Shown: positions 1 to 5,887, numbered from the stretch's first letter. The stretch: DNA of 6,729 bases from Rhodospirillaceae bacterium (GCA_020629355.1 JAHDDM010000071.1:1-6729), one strand, 5' to 3'. Notes: generated from the letters alone by a model not told the origin. Translations and numbers: made by a program.

Positions 1-698
1 AAGTCCCAGAAATGGATATGCCGACCATAATTGCCCTTTGCCACGTCTTCAAGGTCAAAGCCAGGCATAAAGGTATTCGGCGCGCCCCATTCTGTCGAGA
101 CCATCATGTTATGGCGCGGCTGATACCAAAAATCATAGTTGTAATTCATGCCCGTAATGTCTTTTTCCCAACGCCCAACAATCTCAAACTCCTTATTCAG
201 GTGCAAGAAGCCTCCTGGTGCGTTCCCTTCGGCATCCCCCAACATGGACACAATAATGTCCGCGCCAAGACAATGCACCGTATGCGGTGCGGACAGGTTG
301 GTTTTTGCTTTGATTTCGTCACCATCAATGGTCTTGAACAAAGTGGGCTTACGTGGATCCGTAGCAGTGTCGACAATATAAAAATTGCTGGTGCGAACAC
401 CAGGAATAATCAGATATTTCCTCTCCATTGAACCATCGGTATTGCACGAAGAACAGGCATTCCAGCCCATATGGTGCAATTCATCACCAATATTCGGCAT
501 TTCGGTACGGTGGATGATCTCGCCATAGGTGGCACTGGTTTCATCCACATCAATAGTCGCGAGATAATCGGGCTCTTCAATGCCTGTGCCAGTATAAATA
601 CAGATAGTATAGACCACCTTCTCGCGTGGTGATTGAATGGCTGCTTGTGGTGATGCGTAGCCAGGGCCAGCGCAACATGTTGCGTTTTCTGTTGACAT
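1..698 (-). CDS. Selenium-binding protein 1 / methanethiol oxidase family (SBP56), C-terminus cut off by left edge
   Basis: The minus frame stays open from the ATG at 698 to the window edge, giving the first 232 residues; the family is about 460-470 residues long, so roughly half is present. Seen: Cys8-Cys9 then GPGY, PREK (24-27), PDYLATIDVD (43-52), HHMGWN (75-80), CSSC (82-85), HTVHC (139-143), DFWYQPRHN (189-197) and STEW (201-204). From memory, these blocks align collinearly with human SELENBP1. Family knowledge: SELENBP1 and bacterial MtoX oxidise methanethiol with O2 to formaldehyde, H2S and H2O2, and the His residues of the conserved motifs are thought to bind metal. No signal peptide is visible, unlike the reported periplasmic MtoX of Hyphomicrobium, so a cytoplasmic location is inferred. 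The ATG at 698 is preferred over that at 707 because AGAAGGA then has a 9-nt spacing rather than abutting the start. There is no in-frame TGA, so it is not a selenoprotein. It is divergent from a persulfide dioxygenase gene. Family assignment is firm; the substrate is inferred. Confidence 0.93.
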   Translation of the reverse strand, partial: MSTENATCCAGPGYASPQAAIQSPREKVVYTICIYTGTGIEEPDYLATIDVDETSATYGEIIHRTEMPNIGDELHHMGWNACSSCNTDGSMERKYLIIPGVRTSNFYIVDTATDPRKPTLFKTIDGDEIKAKTNLSAPHTVHCLGADIIVSMLGDAEGNAPGGFLHLNKEFEIVGRWEKDITGMNYNYDFWYQPRHNMMVSTEWGAPNTFMPGFDLEDVAKGNYGRHIHFWD

Positions 699-803
699 TT
701 TGGTCATTCCTTCTTTTTTTGATGTTTATTTGTAGAATTTATCCTAAAATACATGAACCACTTTGATAGCAACATCAATAAAAATCAAGGGAATTCTGCC
801 AAG
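699..803. promoter_or_regulatory. Divergent intergenic region between the SBP56-family and persulfide dioxygenase genes
   Basis: This AT-rich stretch of 105 bp must carry the signals for transcription in both directions. It contains a T-run at 714-720 (the A-rich leader of the minus-strand gene) and -10-like hexamers on the plus strand, TAGAAT at 733-738 and TAAAAT at 745-750. Neither has a good -35 box at normal spacing, so I cannot place a promoter. A shared position between two sulfur genes makes co-regulation plausible, but I see no clear operator palindrome. Confidence 0.35.
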
Positions 804-1679
804 ATGACGACGAAAACATTGCCTGAGGTTCTCAGCTACTTCGATACAGTCACCAATGCCGCCTGTTATATTGTCAAAGACCCGTCATCATCCGCCTGTG
901 CGGTGATCGATTCAATATTAGACTTTGATATGGCCGCAGGGTCTGTGCATACCAAACACGCGGATATGTTGATTGCCGAGATTACGGCGCGAGGCCTTAC
1001 GCTAGAGTGGGTGCTGGAAACCCACGTCCACGCTGACCATCTGTCTGCTGCGCCCTATCTGGTGCAAAAGCTGGGCGGTAAGATTGCTATTGGCGCAAAC
1101 ATTGACTCGGTACAGAAAGTCTTTGGCAAGATATTCAATGCTGGCACAGAGTTCCAGATGGATGGCAGTCAATTTGATGTACTGTTCGCGGACAATGACG
1201 AATTTTCCATCGGCAATTTACCCGTGCGTGTCTTGCATACCCCTGGGCATACGCCAGCTTGCGTGACCTATGTCATGGGGGATGCCGCTTTTATTGGCGA
1301 TACTCTGTTTATGCCAGACTTTGGCACAGCACGGGCAGATTTCCCTGGTGGTTCAGCAACAGAACTGTATCAATCGATACAACGGATTCTTTCTTTACCT
1401 GATACCACGCGGTTATTTCTGTGCCATGATTACAAAGCCCCTGATCGGGATGACTATTGCTGGCAAACCACGGTTGCGGAACAAAAGGCGCATAATATCC
1501 ATGTTGGCGGTGGCAAGTCCGAGGCTGATTTTGTCGCCTTCCGCACCGCACGAGACGAGCAGCTTGGAATGCCCAAGCTGATTATTCCTTCCATACAGGT
1601 TAATATGCGCGGCGGTAAATTGCCTCCCGCAGAAGAAGATGGTAAGCAGTATCTGAAGATACCATTGAATCAATTATGA
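804..1679 (+). CDS. MBL-fold persulfide dioxygenase (ETHE1 / Blh-like)
   Basis: Family knowledge: such enzymes oxidise glutathione persulfide with O2 to sulfite and glutathione, removing the product of SQR. Seen (291 residues from the chosen start): THVHADH (73-79), TPGHT (146-150), IGD (164-166) and CHDY (207-210). By analogy with ETHE1 the mononuclear iron ligands would be His74, His149 and Asp166, with His208 nearby. The block DFGTARADFPGG (172-183) and the C-terminal block IPSIQVNMRGGKLPPAEE (261-278) are typical of the longer Blh/persulfide dioxygenase branch rather than of glyoxalase II. No signal peptide, so cytoplasmic. The start is uncertain. The frame is open from an ATG at 753, but the 17 extra residues (rich in N, S and K) look unconserved and lack a ribosome site; the ATG at 804 has AAGGGA 11 nt upstream and matches the usual family N-terminus. 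The Sel1 lipoprotein gene follows 67 bp downstream on the same strand. Glyoxalase II is the main alternative and is less likely. Confidence 0.9.
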   Translation: MTTKTLPEVLSYFDTVTNAACYIVKDPSSSACAVIDSILDFDMAAGSVHTKHADMLIAEITARGLTLEWVLETHVHADHLSAAPYLVQKLGGKIAIGANIDSVQKVFGKIFNAGTEFQMDGSQFDVLFADNDEFSIGNLPVRVLHTPGHTPACVTYVMGDAAFIGDTLFMPDFGTARADFPGGSATELYQSIQRILSLPDTTRLFLCHDYKAPDRDDYCWQTTVAEQKAHNIHVGGGKSEADFVAFRTARDEQLGMPKLIIPSIQVNMRGGKLPPAEEDGKQYLKIPLNQL

Positions 1680-1746
1680 TGAAAAGCGTTATATTTTTTA
1701 CAAAACCGCCAAATCTACCCTGAGTTATAAAGAAAGAGTAGCAGCT

Positions 1747-3243
1747 ATGTCTTTACAGAAATATTGTTTATCGATATTTTTACTCTTCGGCTTATTAACA
1801 GTATCTGCCTGCACAAAAAAATCTGTACAACCCCAAAGCTCTGGACAAGCGCAGACTACACAAGAATTTCAGGAACAACATATCCTTGCCGAAAGCGGCG
1901 ATTCTAAGGCACAATATGCGGTGGGTTGGGCTTACCAGAATGGTAAAGGCGTCGCAAAGGATATAGCCAAGGCTTTTGCATGGTATGCCAAATCCGCGAA
2001 ACAGGACAATGCTTTGGCTCAGTACGCCATGGGCTGGGGGTATGAGCACGGCGTGGGCGTAACACAAAGCGATAGTGATGCCTTCAAATGGTACACTAAA
2101 GCGGCCGAGAAAGGTAATGTTGGTGGACAACGTGCTGTAGGCATATTGTATTTAAATGGCAGAAGCGTGCCTAAGAACTATACCAAGGCTATTGAATGGT
2201 TCGAAAAAGCTGCTGAGCAAGGCGATAGTATCGCACAATACAATCTTGGTCACCTTCATTATTACAAGCATCCAGGAGTCGTACAAGACCACCCAAAAGC
2301 TTATCGATTGTTGCTACAATCTGCGCGACAAAACGATATGTTAGCACAATTTGTTTTGGGAAATATGTATCAAACTGGCTTGGGTGCCGCTCAAGATTAT
2401 CATCAGGCTTTCAAATGGTATAGCAAATCCGCTGCCCAAAATTTTGCGCTTGCCGAGCACCGTCTTGGCCTGATGTACGAAGAAGGCAAAGGCGTTCAGC
2501 AGGATTATGACAAGGCCAAAGAACTGTTTGTCCAATCTGCCCTTCAGGGTAATGTAGAAGCCCAATACAAACTGGCCGTGCTATACTACGAAGGGAAAGA
2601 GAAAATGGTTGCACAGAGTTTTACTCAAGCTCTTGACTGGGCCAGAAAAGCTGCTGATCTGGATTATGCCGAAGCACAAACGCTGTTGGGTGTGATGCAC
2701 GAAGAAGGTCATGGCGTCAAAGCCAGCAATGAGCAGGCTTTTGCATGGTATGCCAAGGCTGCGGCACAAAACGCATCATCGGGGCAGTATAATTTGGCGA
2801 ATATGTACCTTCACGGTCTAGGAAGGCAACAGGATTACCATATGGCTAGAGAACTTTTCACTAAAGCCGCACGACAAAATCACGCCAGCGCACAAATTAA
2901 TCTTGGCCTGATGTATACTAAGGGATTTGGCGGTGCACCAGATTATAATACGGCTCAAAAATGGTTTCAGCGTGCCGCTGAGCAGAGGGATCCTAGCGGA
3001 TTATATCATTTAGGTTTATCATTTTTGCGCAAGAAGCCTGCAACGCGATCGTCTGCAATAACAGCATATATGTGGCTCAGTCTTGCTGAAACCAACGGTC
3101 ATATAGAGGCTTCCGATTCTCTTGAAACACTCGCAAAAGCGTTATCTCCTGAAGAAATTCACAAGGCCAAAACTTTGGCACAAAAGTGTCACCAAAAGGG
3201 CTATACAAATTGTATTATAGATACTCAGATTCTTACTACCTGA
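1747..3243 (+). CDS. Sel1-repeat (tetratricopeptide-like) lipoprotein
   Basis: The 498-residue product begins with a lipoprotein signal: charged start, hydrophobic stretch at about 8-19 and lipobox VSAC with Cys22 as the lipidation site. Residue +2 is Thr, not Asp, so Lol sorting to the outer membrane (periplasmic face) is expected. A Gln/Ser/Thr-rich linker (about 23-45) leads into about eleven Sel1-like repeats of about 36 residues, starting near 55, 91, 127, 163, 200, 236, 272, 310, 346, 382 and 418. Each has the pattern AQYxLGxxYxxGxGV followed by KAxxWYxKAA; the fourth, seventh and eleventh are irregular. A C-terminal cap (AYMWLSLAETNGH, then ALSPEEIHKAKTLAQ, 439-479) is usual in bacterial Sel1 proteins. 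Sel1 repeats form an alpha-solenoid that binds protein partners; no enzymatic motif is present, so I infer a scaffold or adaptor role with unknown partner. The ribosome site is weak (GAAAGAG, 8-nt spacing), and co-transcription with the upstream dioxygenase is plausible. Specific function is unknown. Confidence 0.93.
   Translation: MSLQKYCLSIFLLFGLLTVSACTKKSVQPQSSGQAQTTQEFQEQHILAESGDSKAQYAVGWAYQNGKGVAKDIAKAFAWYAKSAKQDNALAQYAMGWGYEHGVGVTQSDSDAFKWYTKAAEKGNVGGQRAVGILYLNGRSVPKNYTKAIEWFEKAAEQGDSIAQYNLGHLHYYKHPGVVQDHPKAYRLLLQSARQNDMLAQFVLGNMYQTGLGAAQDYHQAFKWYSKSAAQNFALAEHRLGLMYEEGKGVQQDYDKAKELFVQSALQGNVEAQYKLAVLYYEGKEKMVAQSFTQALDWARKAADLDYAEAQTLLGVMHEEGHGVKASNEQAFAWYAKAAAQNASSGQYNLANMYLHGLGRQQDYHMARELFTKAARQNHASAQINLGLMYTKGFGGAPDYNTAQKWFQRAAEQRDPSGLYHLGLSFLRKKPATRSSAITAYMWLSLAETNGHIEASDSLETLAKALSPEEIHKAKTLAQKCHQKGYTNCIIDTQILTT
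1970..1991 (+). repeat. Exact 22-bp direct repeat, copy 1 (within Sel1 repeat 1)
   Basis: The 22 bases here are identical to 2735-2756, at an offset of 765 bp (255 codons, about seven Sel1 units). Both copies encode the AFAWYAK core. Other repeat units in the gene differ clearly at the DNA level, so this identity suggests internal duplication or gene conversion, although strong protein constraint could contribute. Confidence 0.7.
2735..2756 (+). repeat. Exact 22-bp direct repeat, copy 2 (within Sel1 repeat 8)
   Basis: This is the partner of the identical stretch at 1970-1991, in the same reading frame and encoding the same AFAWYAK core. The match ends one base further on, where copy 1 continues with A and this copy with G. 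Confidence 0.7.
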
Positions 3244-3296
3244 AGTATCTGCGCTCAATGTCCCCTTCATGCCGAAAGGAAGAGAAAATGAAATGT

Positions 3297-3339
3297 TATA
3301 GCCTATGTCATATAAAATGATCATATCAGACAGGCTATA
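3297..3339. promoter_or_regulatory. 43-bp imperfect inverted repeat in the SQR gene leader (candidate operator or RNA hairpin)
   Basis: The arms are 3297-3313 and 3323-3339, 17 bp each, matching at 14 of 17 positions without gaps around a 9-bp centre. The outer eight bases pair perfectly (TATAGCCT with AGGCTATA), as do the inner four (ATAT). The centre overlaps an 8-bp palindrome, ATGATCAT, at 3317-3324. It lies 63 bp before the SQR start and 53 bp after the Sel1 stop. No T-run follows, so it is a poor intrinsic terminator. A repressor site controlling the SQR gene, or a leader or processing hairpin, is more likely. TAAAAT (3313-3318) and TATATT (3338-3343) could act as -10 boxes, but neither has a good -35. 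The rest of the gap (3244-3402) shows no other signal except the ribosome site. Confidence 0.5.
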
Positions 3340-3385
3340 TATTCGAAGACTGTACCAATTGAAAATTTAACTTGAAAATAATCAC

Positions 3386-3396
3386 AGGAGGAGGAG
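3386..3396 (+). promoter_or_regulatory. Strong tandem Shine-Dalgarno of the SQR gene
   Basis: AGGAGGAGGAG ends 6 nt before the ATG at 3403 and contains overlapping perfect AGGAGG registers. It is far stronger than the sites of the other plus-strand genes here, which suggests high translation of SQR, and it fixes the start codon. Confidence 0.8.
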
Positions 3397-3402
3397 ACAA
3401 AA

Positions 3403-4605
3403 ATGGAACATAAAATACTTATTATTGGCGGCGGAGCAGCAGGGCTTGCGACAGCCTCAAGCCTAAAAAAGCGTGACACCCGCCTGGACATTGCGGTGAT
3501 TGAACCTGCCGAGAAACATTACTATCAACCGGGCTGGACGATGGTGGGCGGCGGTATTTTCCAAAAAGAAGAGACCGAACGTTCCATGGATGATGTTTGG
3601 CCGCCAGAAATCGAGCGCATCAAAGGCGCGGTGGCGACTTTTGAGCCAGAGCAAAATACGGTGACTTTGGAAAGTGGCGAGGCGGTTGGCTACGATATTC
3701 TGATTGTGGCAGCAGGTCTGAAGCTTGATTGGGCTGCTGTGGAAGGACTTGAAGAGTCCTTGGGTGCGAATGGCGTGACCTCGAACTATCGTTATGATCT
3801 TGCGCCCTATACTTGGGAGCTGGTGCAGGGCATGGCAGGGAAAGAGGCGATTTTCACCCAACCGCCCATGCCCATCAAATGCGCGGGTGCGCCACAAAAG
3901 GCCATGTATCTGTCTTGTGATGCTTGGCTCAAGGCTGGAAAACTTGATGGGATCAATGTCTCGTTTTGCAATGCAGGGCCTGTGCTATTTGGCTGTGCAC
4001 CCTATGTGCCGCCATTGATGGAATATGTCGAAAAGTACGGCATTAACCTTGATTTCAGCCACAATTTGATCAAAGTCGATGGTGCTGCAAAAACAGCATG
4101 GTTCAAGGTCTCTAAAGAAGGTGCAGAACCTGAAATAGTCGAACGAGCCTTTGATATGCTGCATGTTTGTCCACCACAATGCGCGCCAGATTTCATCAAA
4201 GCCAGTCCTCTGGCGAATGAAGGCGGCTGGATGGATGTTGATCAAGGCAGTTTGCAGCATACAAAATATCCGAATATTTATGGATTGGGTGATGTCACCT
4301 CAACCCCAAATGCCAAAACAGCCGCCGCCGCGCGGAAACAGGCACCGATTGTCGCCAAAAATGTCTTGGCAACATTGGCAGGAAGAGAACCTGAGCCGTT
4401 GTATAATGGCTACGGTTCCTGTCCCTTGACCGTCGAGAACGGCAAGATTATTCTGGCAGAGTTCGGCTATGGCGGCAAGGTCATGCCGACCTTTCCCTGG
4501 GACTCCACAAAACCGCGTGCAGCAGCATGGTTCTTGAAAAAATCGGTTTTGCCTTGGGTCTATTGGAATCTGATGCTCAAAGGCAAGGAATGGCTTACGA
4601 AGTAG
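3403..4605 (+). CDS. sqr: Sulfide:quinone oxidoreductase, type II (mitochondrial SQOR-like)
   Basis: Family knowledge: this FAD flavoprotein, peripherally bound to the cytoplasmic face of the membrane, oxidises H2S, passes two electrons to quinone and transfers the sulfane sulfur to a thiol acceptor. Seen (400 residues): N-terminal dinucleotide fold IIGGGAAGLA (7-16), HYYQPGWTMVGGG (39-51), KCAGAPQKAMYLS (159-171), second FAD motif GLGDVTSTPNAKTAAA (294-309), GYGSCPLT (336-343) and TFPWD (363-367). The two redox cysteines are Cys160 and Cys340, matching human Cys201 and Cys379. HYYQPGWT and KCAGAPQK are hallmarks of the type II branch, distinguishing it from type I SQR, FCSD and NADH dehydrogenase 2. 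The C-terminus (about 377-393) is hydrophobic and probably aids membrane binding; it ends earlier than in human SQOR. Oddity: Cys256 and Cys260 form CPPQC where relatives usually have TPP or VPP followed by Ser. The 3' end overlaps the convergent amidase gene by 11 bp. Confidence 0.95.
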   Translation: MEHKILIIGGGAAGLATASSLKKRDTRLDIAVIEPAEKHYYQPGWTMVGGGIFQKEETERSMDDVWPPEIERIKGAVATFEPEQNTVTLESGEAVGYDILIVAAGLKLDWAAVEGLEESLGANGVTSNYRYDLAPYTWELVQGMAGKEAIFTQPPMPIKCAGAPQKAMYLSCDAWLKAGKLDGINVSFCNAGPVLFGCAPYVPPLMEYVEKYGINLDFSHNLIKVDGAAKTAWFKVSKEGAEPEIVERAFDMLHVCPPQCAPDFIKASPLANEGGWMDVDQGSLQHTKYPNIYGLGDVTSTPNAKTAAAARKQAPIVAKNVLATLAGREPEPLYNGYGSCPLTVENGKIILAEFGYGGKVMPTFPWDSTKPRAAAWFLKKSVLPWVYWNLMLKGKEWLTK

Positions 4606-5095
4606 CTTCGCGTACGGCCACATCTGCTTGAACTAGCCGTGACCAAGGAAAATTTTCGCCAGGGTCAATTTTGCGCTCTGGTGCAATGTCCTCGTGTCCA
4701 AGAATACGATCAAGCGGTATCTGATAGCGTGGTATAATATCGCGCAACAGATCAACAAGTACCGTAATCTGCTGGTCAGGATACGGCGGCAAACCCGCCT
4801 GATGCCCCGGATAGTCAAGCTCAATCCCAATTGAGCGGTCATTGATATTGCTTGCTCCTTGCCATGAGGCAACCCCTGCATGCCACGCGCGAAATTCCTC
4901 AGAGACAAGGCCAAAAATCACGCCATCTTTCCGAATCAGATAATGACAGCTCACCTCAGAAGCGGGATCACACAATCGCGCTATGGCAGCATCACAGCTT
5001 GCCATATCGGTATAGTGCAGCACCACCATATCAATATCCGCGCCGCGCCGATCATTAAAATTCGGCGAGGAGTACGCAAAATCAACGGATACCAT
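4595..5095 (-). CDS. N-acetylmuramoyl-L-alanine amidase, AmpD-like (Amidase_2)
   Basis: Family knowledge: a zinc amidase cleaving the bond between (anhydro-)N-acetylmuramic acid and L-alanine of the stem peptide, in peptidoglycan recycling. Seen (166 residues): VVLHYT (24-29), CHYLIRKDGVI (50-60), RAWHAG (69-74), SIGIELD (88-94) and GHEDIAPERKIDPG (133-146). The expected zinc ligands are His27, His134 and Asp144, with Glu92 and Lys142 as catalytic residues. The spacing from His134 to Lys142 and Asp144 is exactly that of AmpD (154/162/164 in Citrobacter freundii). There is no signal peptide or lipobox, which favours a cytoplasmic AmpD-type enzyme over the outer-membrane lipoprotein AmiD; the sequence alone does not settle anhydro-sugar specificity. 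The start lies inside the djlA 3' end (14-bp overlap) and has no strong ribosome site, suggesting translational coupling. The 3' end overlaps the SQR gene on the opposite strand. Confidence 0.93.
   Translation of the reverse strand: MVSVDFAYSSPNFNDRRGADIDMVVLHYTDMASCDAAIARLCDPASEVSCHYLIRKDGVIFGLVSEEFRAWHAGVASWQGASNINDRSIGIELDYPGHQAGLPPYPDQQITVLVDLLRDIIPRYQIPLDRILGHEDIAPERKIDPGENFPWSRLVQADVAVREATS
4598..4610. other. Small perfect hairpin at the convergent SQR/amidase gene ends
   Basis: CGAAG and CTTCG form a 5-bp stem around the 3-nt loop TAG, which is the SQR stop codon. It sits inside or next to both 3' ends, and no T-run follows on either strand. It is too short to be called a terminator with confidence, but no better terminator exists between the two genes. 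Confidence 0.3.
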
Positions 5096-5804
5096 GGCTA
5101 GACTTCAAGCGATCATAGGCCTCGTTAATGGCCGCAAGTTTACGGCCTGAAAGCTCAATGGCCTCTTCTGGCAGTCCTTGCGCCATTAAACGATCAGGGT
5201 GTAGTTCTTTCGCCAGCTTGCGGTATTGTGCTTTCATTGCATCAGGACTTGCGTCACGGGAAACGCCCAAGACCGCGTAGGGATCACTTGCACCCGTTGC
5301 ACTTTCCAGCGCACTGATACGGGCAAAAGCTTCTGGACTAAGGCCGAAAATTCCAGCGACTTCTTGCAGGAAAGCCATCTCTTTTTCGTGCAAATGTCCG
5401 TCTGCGCGCGCAATCTCTGCCAAAGCCCAAACAAGCTCTTCCAGTACCGTTGCACCGCGTCCTAAAATATCCGCCGCCTGTTCTGCATAGTCCTGAAAAC
5501 CCGCAGAGGTCTTTTGTGCTTCGCGGTAAATTTGCGCAACCTGATCCTGTTCGGCAGCACTAAAGGAAAATATTTTCTTAAAAGCGCGAATTTCGTCTTT
5601 GGTGACACGACCATCCGCCTTGGCCATTTTTGCTGCCAGGGCAATCACTGCAACACCAAAAATCACTTGTCGCTCATCGACACCAGTAGGGACATTTCGG
5701 CTTTTGTCCCAAAAATGTCCGCCAGCAACTCCCAACAATGCACCTAATGGCCCGCCCAGCATCATGCCTGCTGCACCACCGATAATTTTACCCCAAATAG
5801 ACAT
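5082..5804 (-). CDS. djlA: DjlA-type membrane-anchored J-domain co-chaperone (TerB/DjlA domain plus DnaJ domain)
   Basis: Family knowledge: DjlA is an inner-membrane DnaJ-like protein that stimulates DnaK through its C-terminal J domain. Seen (240 residues): N-terminal SIWGKIIGG followed by one glycine-rich membrane segment (about 7-30) ending GGHFWDKSR, very like the E. coli DjlA start; a helical TerB/DjlA domain (about 44-165) with two related acidic stretches, KADGRVTKDE (62-71) and RADGHLHEKE (133-142); and a C-terminal J domain (about 173-238) with DPYAVLGV, the essential HPD at 202-204, and INEAYDRLK. The length is close to that of E. coli DjlA (about 270). The ATG at 5804 is chosen because AAAGGT lies 6 nt upstream. 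A TTG at 5825 would extend the frame, but its region contains that ribosome site. The amidase gene overlaps its 3' end, so the two probably form an operon read from the gap at 5805-5887. Confidence 0.93.
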   Translation of the reverse strand: MSIWGKIIGGAAGMMLGGPLGALLGVAGGHFWDKSRNVPTGVDERQVIFGVAVIALAAKMAKADGRVTKDEIRAFKKIFSFSAAEQDQVAQIYREAQKTSAGFQDYAEQAADILGRGATVLEELVWALAEIARADGHLHEKEMAFLQEVAGIFGLSPEAFARISALESATGASDPYAVLGVSRDASPDAMKAQYRKLAKELHPDRLMAQGLPEEAIELSGRKLAAINEAYDRLKSSHGIR

Positions 5805-5818
5805 CTGAATACCTTTAT

Positions 5819-5847
5819 TTGTCAAAGCATCGCGAATTCGCTATCAT
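5819..5847 (+). promoter_or_regulatory. Sigma70-like promoter for the SDR-fold gene
   Basis: TTGTCA (5819-5824), a 17-bp spacer and TATCAT (5842-5847) each differ from consensus at one position. The predicted transcription start near 5854 gives a leader of about 34 nt to the start codon. The -35 box lies 15 bp before the djlA start on the other strand, inside the djlA leader, so transcription of the two genes may interfere. Confidence 0.5.
5832..5841. promoter_or_regulatory. 10-bp perfect palindrome in the promoter spacer (candidate operator)
   Basis: GCGAATTCGC is self-complementary and lies in the spacer directly before the -10 box of the plus-strand promoter, in the gap between djlA and the SDR gene. 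A dimeric regulator bound here would block that promoter and could affect both genes. A chance palindrome cannot be excluded. Confidence 0.35.
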
Positions 5848-5887
5848 AACCTAATAACAAATAGAGCTTTTTGAAAGAGGCGATATG

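Noticed and set aside
12..431. 139-residue open frame on the plus strand at the left edge.
   Set aside because: It is antisense to the SBP56-family gene, whose collinear family motifs establish the minus strand as coding.
692..697. Perfect TTGACA on the plus strand as a -35 box for the dioxygenase gene.
   Set aside because: It lies in the coding start of the opposite gene, and 17 bp downstream there is only a T-run with no -10 box.
1..698. Selenoprotein with selenocysteine, given the family name.
   Set aside because: There is no in-frame TGA; family members bind selenium at cysteine and do not encode selenocysteine.
1747..3243. DNA-level tandem repeat or CRISPR-like array in the Sel1 gene.
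   Set aside because: The roughly 108-bp periodicity is at protein level; the units are diverged in DNA apart from one 22-bp pair, and there are no spacers.
3244..3296. Intrinsic terminator after the Sel1 gene (CCTT...AAGG around 3265-3280).
   Set aside because: Only four base pairs form and no T-run follows.
3463..3897. 144-residue open frame on the minus strand inside the SQR gene.
   Set aside because: The plus strand carries an unmistakable SQR; the antisense translation has no recognisable motif and no ribosome site.
5805..5825. TTG start at 5825 (seven extra residues) for djlA.
   Set aside because: The extension contains the AAAGGT ribosome site of the ATG at 5804, and the family N-terminus matches from that ATG.
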